This document shows, piece after piece, positions 7,785-15,203 of a stretch of DNA of 64,000 nt. The DNA comes from Lactobacillus kimbladii. GTDB taxonomy: Bacteria > Bacillota > Bacilli > Lactobacillales > Lactobacillaceae. The notes beneath the pieces are model-generated. The model was given only the letters and a program-made list of their open reading frames with translations. It had not been told where the DNA came from and ran no database searches. The stretch spans positions 1,712,214 to 1,776,213 of the forward strand of contig NZ_KQ034007.1 of the NCBI RefSeq assembly GCF_000970755.1, read 5' to 3'. The first letter of the stretch is position 1. Every line of letters starts with the position of its first letter. Made by a program: the position numbers and the translations under genes.

Positions 7785-9596
7785 TTATTTAGCAAAGTTT
7801 GCAACCTTAACGTATTGCTTAGCAGGTCCACCAACTCTGTAGTAAGCCTTACCATTCTTGAATGTGTAAGGTGAACCAAAAGTAGTAACTTGTGAACCAG
7901 CCTTCAATACTTTTCTGTTTGCACGCTTCTTGCTGGTCTTGTATACATAAGCGTTGTGGCTCAATGTACGTGAAGTACCATCAATGTTGTCAGCCATTAC
8001 GTATTGGTTGTCACCAATGCTGTAAACCAAGCTGCCGTCAGCAAGCTTAGTAGCTGCACCGATTACTTCAACAGTGGAGTAAGCACGTAACATGTTAGTA
8101 CCAACACGCTTGTGATCCTTGTCGTAGATGTATGCGTTGTGCATAACAGTCTTCTTAACCTTATCTGCAGGTTTGAATGAACCGTCAACATACTTGCTTT
8201 CTACGTAAAGGTTTGATGTTGCGCTGTTAACACGAGTGTATGACTTGTCGCCAACCTTAATTGGGTCACCAAATGTAGCAATTTGATCACCGTTCTTAAC
8301 AGTAGTCTTAGAATCAGTTACAGTGTTACCTTCAATCTTGTAAACTGGAACGTCACCATCAGATTGAACAGTCTTGTATTCTGCACCCTTTACACCAACA
8401 GTTAAGTAGAATACAGCCTTAGTAGTCTTACCTTCAGCGTTAGTTGCACTTACGGTAACTGGGTACTTACCAGCAACCTTAGTGTTAACTTTACTTACAT
8501 CAACAGTAGGTGTCATTGGTGTTACGTCAGTAGAACTTACAGTTGTTGCAAATGCTTTAGCAATCGCATCAGTATCTACAGTACCATTAACTGGAACATA
8601 GTTGAACTTAACACTGTCTGGAAGTACATCAATGCTCTCAGTACCGTTAAATGATTTGTTACCATTATAACCATTAAGTGTCATTGCTGGGAATGAAGCA
8701 TCACCCGCAGTTGGATTAGGATTTACTGTTACCATGAAAGTACCAGTCTTACCATTTGTAGCATAGAAGTGCAAAGTAACTGGGAATGAAGCTGCAGGCT
8801 TGTCAAAGCTCTCGGCAGCATCATTCTTAGTAGTTACACCAACAGCTTTAAGTGCGTCACGAACATCCTTCTTCACGTCAGTAAAGTGAGCTGTTGCTGG
8901 TGTAGTACCGTTAGAAGTAGTAACACCAAGAGTGTACTTGTTTTCAATAGCTTGAGTAACACCTAAAACGCTGTAGCTGTTTGATGAAACATCAACAGAT
9001 CCAGCATCTACAGCTCTACCAGTAGTTACATCCTTAACGTAAGGAGCACCAGTAAGGGCTGTATTAGCAAGGTTAAATGTATCACTTACTACAGGAGCAT
9101 TAGAAATAACGCCTGATTTATCTGACTTTCTTGTATATTCAGTAGTGCCAGACTTAAGTGTATATGTAGTATCAGCCTTTAAGCCAGTAATAGTTACGTA
9201 TACAAGAGCGCGATAAGTTTCTTTAACTGAAAGATTATTAGCATTCTTGCTATCATCAACACCATCTGCAAATGCTGGTGTACCATCTGATTTAACACCA
9301 GTCAATTGGGTACTTGTAAATACCTTAGCTGATGAAGTAGATACAGCAGCGCCAGCTGGTAATGTTGGATTTGCTAATGAAACAGTTAACTTAGATGCTG
9401 GATCACCATCTGTCAAACTCAATGGATTAGTAACACTAAGCTTAAAAGCTGCAGTAGTAGAACTATTATTAGTGGTTCCACCAACAACAGTAACATTAGT
9501 ATCAGCAAATACTGTTGATACACCGGCTGCAGCGACTGGAGCAACAGCTAATAAAGCAGCTGCAGCAGCACTAACAATTCTTAAATTTTTCTTCAT
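7785..9596 (-). CDS. S-layer or S-layer-associated protein with C-terminal SLAP domains
   Basis: 603 residues. Signal peptide 1-31 (MKKNLRIVSAAAAALLAV..., cleavage after VFA). Residues ~32-400 are rich in Thr, Ala, Val and Asn with Ig-like strands, as in self-assembling or S-layer-associated proteins. The last ~190 residues contain three SLAP-like units; the final two have the HNAYIYD and HNAYVYKT signatures and end with a QYVKVANF motif. It is longer than the main SlpA-type proteins (about 440-460 residues), so it may be an auxiliary protein of the SlpX kind. High expression is likely: strong promoter at 9791-9819, long structured leader, AAGGAGG site and a regular, high-use codon pattern. 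Confidence 0.88.
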   Translation of the reverse strand: MKKNLRIVSAAAAALLAVAPVAAAGVSTVFADTNVTVVGGTTNNSSTTAAFKLSVTNPLSLTDGDPASKLTVSLANPTLPAGAAVSTSSAKVFTSTQLTGVKSDGTPAFADGVDDSKNANNLSVKETYRALVYVTITGLKADTTYTLKSGTTEYTRKSDKSGVISNAPVVSDTFNLANTALTGAPYVKDVTTGRAVDAGSVDVSSNSYSVLGVTQAIENKYTLGVTTSNGTTPATAHFTDVKKDVRDALKAVGVTTKNDAAESFDKPAASFPVTLHFYATNGKTGTFMVTVNPNPTAGDASFPAMTLNGYNGNKSFNGTESIDVLPDSVKFNYVPVNGTVDTDAIAKAFATTVSSTDVTPMTPTVDVSKVNTKVAGKYPVTVSATNAEGKTTKAVFYLTVGVKGAEYKTVQSDGDVPVYKIEGNTVTDSKTTVKNGDQIATFGDPIKVGDKSYTRVNSATSNLYVESKYVDGSFKPADKVKKTVMHNAYIYDKDHKRVGTNMLRAYSTVEVIGAATKLADGSLVYSIGDNQYVMADNIDGTSRTLSHNAYVYKTSKKRANRKVLKAGSQVTTFGSPYTFKNGKAYYRVGGPAKQYVKVANFAK

Positions 9597-9784
9597 GTGG
9601 TCTTTCCTCCTTGTGTATATACAAAATAGTAATAGGCTATAGGTTCAGTCGTAATGAGCCTACATTGTTACAACACCCTTCAAGCCGAATTCATAAGTTT
9701 ATAACTCTTATGAGGTAGCTTTCGAGCTGAAGAACGCGCATGCGTACAGGCTTCGAACCTGAAGCATAGCTATTACTTACCACA
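9597..9784 (-). promoter_or_regulatory. Long structured 5' leader of the S-layer-type gene
   Basis: About 187 nt lie between the predicted transcription start and the ATG. On the minus strand the leader contains a near-palindrome CAGGTTCGAAGCCTG, an AGCT-CGAA-AGCT hairpin, and CATAAG/CTTATG around AGTTATAAA. Long stable leaders are known to prolong the life of slp mRNAs. The ribosome binding site AAGGAGG lies eight bases before the start codon. Confidence 0.7.
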
Positions 9785-9790
9785 TTTCTT

Positions 9791-9819
9791 ATTGTACCTA
9801 CCTTTTGCTTAAATTGCAA
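9791..9819 (-). promoter_or_regulatory. Promoter of the S-layer-type gene
   Basis: On the minus strand TTGCAA, a 17-base spacer, then TACAAT, a good sigma-A match. Start of transcription is expected near 9784. Confidence 0.8.
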
Positions 9820-9850
9820 GACATGTAGTTATTTAACATACTTTTGTAAT

Positions 9851-9875
9851 AAACGCTTACAGCGTTTTTGTTCAT
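9851..9875. promoter_or_regulatory. Inverted repeat upstream of the S-layer promoter
   Basis: AAACGCT-tac-AGCGTTT with T residues on the plus-strand side, about 35 bases upstream of the -35 box. It could be an operator or a terminator insulating the promoter. Confidence 0.35.
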
Positions 9876-10003
9876 TTTTTATTTTTCATGAATTAGTAAA
9901 CCCCTTAACAGCAATACATTCAATGTTTTTCTGCGCCAATAAAGTTATTTTATTTCCAATTAAATTTTACAGAATAATAACAAAATAATTTGAAACAAAG
10001 TAA

Positions 10004-10037
10004 AATCACGTCAAGCTGATCTTAACGTGATTTCCTA
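10004..10037 (-). terminator. Terminator of the DUF1659/DUF2922 operon
   Basis: AATCACGT / ACGTGATT stem extended by TTAAG/CTTGA pairs, followed by TTTT on the minus strand. Confidence 0.75.
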
Positions 10038-10114
10038 TCTAGGGTTATTATTTTGGTCTAAAAAATTGTTTGATTTTAATTATCGTTTCTTTAATGGTCT
10101 CCAAAAACTGCAAG

Positions 10115-10363
10115 TTACATTGACTGACCCTGAGTATTATCGAACAAACTAGTAACAGTTCGTTCAACATATGAAGCAGATTGTGGAGTTTTATACAAAT
10201 CCACTCCTTCTTGCGCAAATGCTTTTGCATTTGCTATTGTTTCCATTGCATTTTTTACCTCTGTGCCTGCCAAATTAGCGGCAGCATCCGGTAAAGACAA
10301 ATTAACCTTTTTGTTTGCACCGTTTAGAAATACTAATTGTAAAGTTTTGGTCTTAGTTACCAT
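10115..10363 (-). CDS. DUF2922 family small protein
   Basis: 82 residues from the ATG at 10363 (CAGGAGC upstream). The core LQLVFLNGANKKVNLSLPDA matches the DUF2922 pattern of small Firmicute proteins. It is probably cytoplasmic, as there is no signal or membrane segment. It follows the DUF1659 gene by about 40 bases, an arrangement commonly seen for these two families, so they form one operon. Function is unknown. Confidence 0.75.
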   Translation of the reverse strand: MVTKTKTLQLVFLNGANKKVNLSLPDAAANLAGTEVKNAMETIANAKAFAQEGVDLYKTPQSASYVERTVTSLFDNTQGQSM

Positions 10364-10406
10364 ATTATTTGCTCCTGTCTTAATCATTTTTAGTTGCGAA
10401 ATTTTA

Positions 10407-10625
10407 TTATTCATCACCAATAGGGATACCTTGTCTTTGAATTAAAGTCGCTGCGCCCAGATCATCACCCTGAAGCTGTGCTAAAGCTGCACCTACTTTA
10501 GCCAAACTGCCAGCTGTTGCTCCTTCTCTAACGTTCTTTAAAATTCGTGATTTAGTACCGTCTTTGCTGTATTTGGAATTTAAAAATGTGTATTGGACTG
10601 ATTGTTCTAATAATGCAAAATTCAT
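10407..10625 (-). CDS. DUF1659 family small protein
   Basis: 72 residues with AAGGAAG ten bases before the ATG. The sequence, with a VQYTF strand, a KNVREGATAGSLAKVGAALAQLQ helix and a short C-terminal strand, fits DUF1659. It is the first gene of a two-gene operon with a DUF2922 protein. No enzymatic motif is visible and the role is unknown. Confidence 0.75.
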   Translation of the reverse strand: MNFALLEQSVQYTFLNSKYSKDGTKSRILKNVREGATAGSLAKVGAALAQLQGDDLGAATLIQRQGIPIGDE

Positions 10626-10764
10626 ATTATCTTTCTTCCTTTTCTAAATAGTGTAATCAACCCGCGCGCCAGATGTCTTACACTATTACTAACGAAAATA
10701 GGCGGCAAAATGTAACATTTTTTCTTAAAAAATGGTCACGTAAAGGTGAAAAAACACCATTGAG

Positions 10765-10793
10765 TAGTCAAATCTGCTTAAACCATCTATAAT
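10765..10793 (+). promoter_or_regulatory. Probable promoter of the 10830 gene
   Basis: TATAAT at 10788-10793 with TAGTCA 17 bases upstream. The gene's AAGGAGG site follows about 18 bases later. Confidence 0.5.
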
Positions 10794-10829
10794 TAAACTA
10801 AGTATTAGTAAGGAGGATAAATTCCTATT

Positions 10830-11693
10830 ATGAAAAAAACGACAATTGGTACGATTATAGCAGTAGTAATTATCGCTATTGGTGGTGGCGTTTTTTACGC
10901 AACACAAAAATCCAATAATGATAAAGTTGAAGCTTCCTATAATAGTGCAATGACTACTGGTAAAAATGCGGTTGCTGATAAGGACTATTCAGAAGCAAGC
11001 TCTGCATTTGCCAAAGCTTTCAGTATCAAAAAGACTGACCAGGCTAAAGCTTATAAAAACCAGTCGGATAATATGATTTCCGCAATTAACGCAACTAAAA
11101 AAGGCAAATATAATGATGCGTTAAACGAAACTGCCAATGTAATTCAAAGAAAAAACGGCTATGCAGTTTTAGTAAAACAAGGTAAAAAATTAAAGACTAC
11201 TATCGAAGATGTTCAAGATAATTATGACCATGAAATTCAACCAATCTTCCTCGCTGCATCCCAAGCGGAATTAGCTAAGCAATATCTTAAAGCAGCTGAC
11301 CAATACCAAAAAGTGCTGGATCTGCCTTATATTGACGAACAATATTACAGTCAGTACAAGACAAAAGCAGAAAAAGGTCTCAAAGATAACCAAAAAGCTG
11401 CTAAAGAAAATAATAATGGTTCTTCAAGTCAAAGCTACAATTCAATTTCAGGCAAAGGACCAGATACTGGCAATGCTGGTAAAACCGGTGAAGGTTCCAT
11501 GGGCAACCATAAGGTACATGGTAAAACAGTTACTAATAAGCAAATAGCACAGCTGCGTAAACGTGTAGGCAAGTTTGGCTATGATTCAATGTCTTGGAGT
11601 CCGCAAGATTTGATCGATCTATACAGAAAGTCTGGTCGAACTAAACCAAGCAAAATTACCAAACAAGATATTCAAAACTATCTTAAGCCATAA
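10830..11693 (+). CDS. Membrane-anchored TPR-like protein of unknown function
   Basis: 287 residues with AAGGAGG before the ATG. Residues 5-25 form one hydrophobic N-terminal segment (IGTIIAVVIIAIGGGVFYA) without a lipobox, so it is probably a signal anchor with the rest outside. Residues ~35-195 are helical with TPR-like Ala/Tyr spacing (YSEASSAFAKAFSIKK, YLKAADQYQKVLDL). A Ser/Gly/Asn linker at ~197-230 is followed by a compact conserved-looking C-terminal domain (~235-287: LRKRVGKFGYDSMSW...QDIQNYLKP). No enzymatic motif is visible. It is a single gene with its own terminator. A role in envelope protein interactions is only inferred. Confidence 0.75.
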   Translation: MKKTTIGTIIAVVIIAIGGGVFYATQKSNNDKVEASYNSAMTTGKNAVADKDYSEASSAFAKAFSIKKTDQAKAYKNQSDNMISAINATKKGKYNDALNETANVIQRKNGYAVLVKQGKKLKTTIEDVQDNYDHEIQPIFLAASQAELAKQYLKAADQYQKVLDLPYIDEQYYSQYKTKAEKGLKDNQKAAKENNNGSSSQSYNSISGKGPDTGNAGKTGEGSMGNHKVHGKTVTNKQIAQLRKRVGKFGYDSMSWSPQDLIDLYRKSGRTKPSKITKQDIQNYLKP

Positions 11694-11724
11694 CAAACAG
11701 TATTAGCCAAAAATTAACATACTG

Positions 11725-11757
11725 AACCGTCCTGATTACTATTAAGGACGGTTTTTA
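11725..11757 (+). terminator. Terminator of the 10830 gene
   Basis: AACCGTCC / GGACGGTT stem followed by TTTT. Confidence 0.8.
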
Positions 11758-11924
11758 TTTAACCAGTTGGTCTATTTTAATGCAGCTGTAGATAATGCTA
11801 TAATTTTATTAAAAACCACCATATATAGAAGTTAAACTGCTTCAATAGTTGCTTTTATAGCCTAAACTCTGTAAAATGACTATTGACTTTCACGTTTCCT
11901 ATTTTTATTAAAGGAGTGTCCGCT

Positions 11925-12371
11925 TTGACTGAAAAAGAAAATAATAGCAAAGAAAAAGATAACGAAAAAGAACAAGAAAAAAAGGATAAAGAAGAAGAAC
12001 TCAAGGTTGTCATGCCCGATGCTGAATGGACTACTATGCCAGAAGAAGAGTTTACAGAGCAGCCGGATTATCTTAAAGTTTTCGCTGACTTTTACATTGC
12101 TCAGTTTAACCAGCGCGATTTAGAAATCATGAACTTATATGATACCAATTCCAACATGGTTGACATCAACCATTATCTGCTTAATAACATTAAATTCACT
12201 CGCAAAGAATTGGTTAAACATGTTTTGCAATATCATGCTCAAAATTTCCAAAGCATAATTGACGAAATCGCTAATAAAGATGGTGTTGATGCAGAAAAAA
12301 TGACATCATATAGAGACTGGAATAACTGGTACGAAGAGCGTCGTAATAAAATTTCAACTTCTTTATCATAA
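11925..12371 (+). CDS. Acidic hypothetical cytoplasmic protein
   Basis: 148 residues from a TTG at 11925, seven bases after AAAGGAGTG; an upstream ATG at 11883 has no site. The first ~28 residues are almost only Glu, Lys, Asp and Asn and look disordered. The rest is soluble and mostly helical, with Trp- and Tyr-rich ends (SYRDWNNWYEERRN). I do not recognise the family. It is a single gene with a terminator, located just before kup. Nothing visible ties it to potassium uptake. Confidence 0.65.
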   Translation: MTEKENNSKEKDNEKEQEKKDKEEELKVVMPDAEWTTMPEEEFTEQPDYLKVFADFYIAQFNQRDLEIMNLYDTNSNMVDINHYLLNNIKFTRKELVKHVLQYHAQNFQSIIDEIANKDGVDAEKMTSYRDWNNWYEERRNKISTSLS

Positions 12372-12415
12372 TTTACTTGTACTAAAGCAAAAAAAAGAAC
12401 AAAATAGATACTTGA

Positions 12416-12446
12416 ATGAGAATGCCAGATTGACATTCTCTTTTAC
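12416..12446 (+). terminator. Terminator of the acidic hypothetical gene
   Basis: GAGAATG / CATTCTC stem with a nine-base loop, then TTTTA. Confidence 0.65.
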
Positions 12447-12492
12447 TTAAAAATGAATATTTCAATATTGTCTATGGGAGCACATAATTACT

Positions 12493-14523
12493 ATGGATAA
12501 AAAGAAGAAGCGGATTTCGGCTGCCGGTTTGTTAATTACCATCGGTATCGTTTATGGTGATATCGGAACTAGTCCGCTCTATGTAATGAAGTCAATCGTT
12601 ACGGGTAACGGTGGCATTGCCAATGTTGATCGTGAACTGATTTTAGGATCAATTTCGCTCATTTTCTGGACAGTTACACTACTTACCACCGTTAAATACG
12701 TCATGATTGCGCTCAGAGCTACCAACCGTGGTGAAGGTGGTATTTTTGCATTATACGCTTTGGTACGTAAACGAGCCAAATGGCTGGTCATGCCGGCACT
12801 GATTGGTGGGGCTGCCCTCTTAGCTGATGGGACATTGACTCCAGCTGTGACGGTCACCACTTCAATTGAGGGACTGAAAAACATGCACTTTGGTTCTCAC
12901 GTTCCCGTTCCCAACCAAAATGCTGTAATTATAATTACAATTGCGATATTGCTGGTACTGTTTTCAATTCAAATGCTGGGTACCAGCAGCATTGGTAAAG
13001 CATTTGGTCCTATTATGTTTGTCTGGTTTACCTTTTTAGGCGTTATCGGTCTCTATAATATGGCTAATGACTGGTCAATTATAGAAGCACTGAATCCCAT
13101 TTGGGCTGTTAAAATTCTTTTTAGTCCATCTAACAAGGCCGGCATCTTCATTTTAGGTTCAATCTTTCTGGCCACTACAGGTGCAGAAGCGCTATATTCT
13201 GATGTTGGTCATGTTGGTAAAGGAAATATTCGCGGATCATGGCCTTATGTTTTTCTCTGCTTGTCCTTAAATTATCTGGGCCAAGGAGTTTGGATTCTGC
13301 AAAATCAACATTACCAAACAAATGGTGGTGAACTGAATCCATTCTTTGAAGCTGTACCAGGAAATTTACGACTTTTTGCCATCATTTTGGCTACGGTTGC
13401 CGCAATTATTGCATCCCAGGCACTGATTACTGGTTCATTTACATTAGTATCTGAAGCAAGTGGTCTGAAATTTTTACCACGGATGAATATTAATTATCCT
13501 ACTACTAAGCATGGACAAATTTACATTCCTTCCGTAAACAAAATGATTTGCGTGGCAACTATTGCTATCGTCATTTTCTTTCGGACTTCAGAACACATGG
13601 AAGCAGCCTACGGTCTGTCAATCACGGTCACAATGTTAATGACTACCCTGCTTCTGTTTGAGTACTTGGGTTCAAAACACCATCCGTTGATATTGCGCCT
13701 ATGCTTTTTACTTGCTTTTGGCTTTATCGAAGGCATGTTCTTAATTTCCAGTCTAACCAAATTCATGCATGGCGGTTATGTCACCGTCCTAATTGCCGGT
13801 TTCATTGGTGTTATCATGTTCATTTGGTACTTCGGCAATAAAGTCCGCGACAAGCACGAAGGTGCTCATTCCTATGTACGTTTAGATGAATACACCGATA
13901 TGTTAACGGACCTAAGTCATGATGATGATTACCCTACTTATGCGACTAACTTGGTCTACATGGCTAAAGTTAAATACAATAAATTTATCAAACGTGAAAT
14001 TATGTACTCCATCTTGGATAAAAGACCTAAACGTGCTCAGGCCTATTGGTTTGTGACAGTTAACATCACGAATGAACCTTTCACAGCCAGATATGCTGTT
14101 AATACTTTTGGTACTAAGAATGTCATTAACGTTCAGCTCTATCTTGGGTTCAAGAAACAAACCAGCGTTAACATTTATCTGCGCCAAATAGTCCATGATT
14201 TAATTAAAGATGGTACTATCGAAGCACAGCCTCAGGAGTACACTACAACTCCCGGTCGTAAAGTGGGTGACTTCTCATTTGTAATTGTTAATGAAGTTGT
14301 CAGTCCTTTAACAAGACTTAAAGGCTTTGAAAAAGTTATGTTAAAAGCACGAGTTTGGTTACAAAACCTGTCTTCTAATCCAGCTTCATGGTTTGGGTTG
14401 GAATACACTGACACTGTGGTCGAGGAAGTGCCACTCATTTTAGGTAAACCAAGACACAACTTGCACATCAAGCGGGTTGCACCTCGTGACTATTCCAATC
14501 TAAAGAATAAAGAATTTGAATAA
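12493..14523 (+). CDS. kup: Kup-type potassium uptake permease
   Basis: 676 residues, the usual family length. The N terminus holds the Kup signature GIVYGDIGTSPLYV and about twelve membrane segments follow, including GADGTLTPAVTV-like and GAEALYSDVGHVG motifs, up to about residue 455. The C-terminal ~215 residues form the soluble cytoplasmic domain. The protein imports K+ probably with H+. The start ATG has GGGAG upstream. The gene stands alone, with a terminator on each side. Confidence 0.95.
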   Translation: MDKKKKRISAAGLLITIGIVYGDIGTSPLYVMKSIVTGNGGIANVDRELILGSISLIFWTVTLLTTVKYVMIALRATNRGEGGIFALYALVRKRAKWLVMPALIGGAALLADGTLTPAVTVTTSIEGLKNMHFGSHVPVPNQNAVIIITIAILLVLFSIQMLGTSSIGKAFGPIMFVWFTFLGVIGLYNMANDWSIIEALNPIWAVKILFSPSNKAGIFILGSIFLATTGAEALYSDVGHVGKGNIRGSWPYVFLCLSLNYLGQGVWILQNQHYQTNGGELNPFFEAVPGNLRLFAIILATVAAIIASQALITGSFTLVSEASGLKFLPRMNINYPTTKHGQIYIPSVNKMICVATIAIVIFFRTSEHMEAAYGLSITVTMLMTTLLLFEYLGSKHHPLILRLCFLLAFGFIEGMFLISSLTKFMHGGYVTVLIAGFIGVIMFIWYFGNKVRDKHEGAHSYVRLDEYTDMLTDLSHDDDYPTYATNLVYMAKVKYNKFIKREIMYSILDKRPKRAQAYWFVTVNITNEPFTARYAVNTFGTKNVINVQLYLGFKKQTSVNIYLRQIVHDLIKDGTIEAQPQEYTTTPGRKVGDFSFVIVNEVVSPLTRLKGFEKVMLKARVWLQNLSSNPASWFGLEYTDTVVEEVPLILGKPRHNLHIKRVAPRDYSNLKNKEFE

Positions 14524-14529
14524 TATAAA

Positions 14530-14567
14530 ATAGCACCTGTGAATTAATTTTACAGGTGCTATTTTTA
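14530..14567 (+). terminator. Terminator of kup
   Basis: ATAGCACCTGT / ACAGGTGCTAT stem, then a run of T. Confidence 0.85.
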
Positions 14568-14708
14568 GTTAAAGCTGATTCATAACTTGATTTGAGTTAG
14601 AATAGTTTTATTTTTATAATAAGAAATATGACTAACTAGCTATAATTAGCGAAAACTTATGTAAACAGATAACAGTTGATCGAGTTAGGATAGTGAGGTG
14701 TAAGTACA

Positions 14709-14909
14709 ATGGATAGAAATATTTTTCTTAAGCAAATGATCGCATTTGCTGTGAGTAAAGGCATAAGTGAAGGCCAAGCCCAGCGAATTATGAATAAATA
14801 TATCGATAAGCTTGAAGTGAGTGACCCCATTGTACAACACATTGGACCTGAATATTATGCTTATCAAATATTAATTAAAGAAAAACTAGTAGATTTTGTG
14901 GCTCTTTAA
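14709..14909 (+). CDS. Small hypothetical protein
   Basis: 66 residues, soluble and helical, with no recognised domain. GAGGTG lies 11 bases upstream of the ATG. Its own terminator follows at 14933. I cannot name a function; the codon usage and clean ribosome-site/terminator arrangement suggest a real gene. Confidence 0.55.
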   Translation: MDRNIFLKQMIAFAVSKGISEGQAQRIMNKYIDKLEVSDPIVQHIGPEYYAYQILIKEKLVDFVAL

Positions 14910-14932
14910 TTTTCAAAAATTAATAAAACAAT

Positions 14933-14975
14933 GAAAAGGCACATTGGCTCCATTCAGAGTAATGTGTCTTTTTTA
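14933..14975 (+). terminator. Terminator of the 14709 gene
   Basis: AGGCACATT / AATGTGTCTT stem followed by six T. Confidence 0.75.
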
Positions 14976-14985
14976 ATACAATAAA

Positions 14986-15150
14986 TATCAAAAAGAAGGA
15001 TTAAAAATCCTTCTTTTCACGTATTGAGTTTCACCTCACGCTAGATATGCCCTATCTTACCTCAAGGGTTTGTAGTCCTGTCATTCTTTCACTTCTATTT
15101 GAAGCCCACAGGCGGGTGCAAGTTATATCCACTAACCCACAGATTCATTT
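14986..15150 (-). ncRNA. Candidate structured small RNA downstream of pepO
   Basis: On the minus strand a TTGACA (15174-15179) lies just past the pepO stop, and a GAAGGAT/ATCCTTC hairpin with T5 (14988-15016) closes the unit. Between them no protein frame is convincing, but nested helices are. 15129-15138 pairs with 15066-15075 (nine of ten, one G-U), enclosing CCTGT/ACAGG (15108-15112 with 15077-15081) and a CTTC/GAAG hairpin. A second domain has TTGAG/CTCAA (15061-15065 with 15024-15028) enclosing AGATA/TATCT. The single G-U pair favours the minus strand. The -10 box is weak. It could be a 6S-like or other regulatory RNA; I do not recognise the family. Confidence 0.5.
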
Positions 15151-15203
15151 ACCACAATACTAAATAATAAATTTGTCAAATTGTCTGATACTTTTAATAT
15201 TAA

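Noticed and set aside
9715-9775. tRNA-like fragment (GGTTCGAA core) in the S-layer leader
   Set aside because: No acceptor, D-arm or anticodon arm can be formed around it; it is simply a hairpin of the leader.
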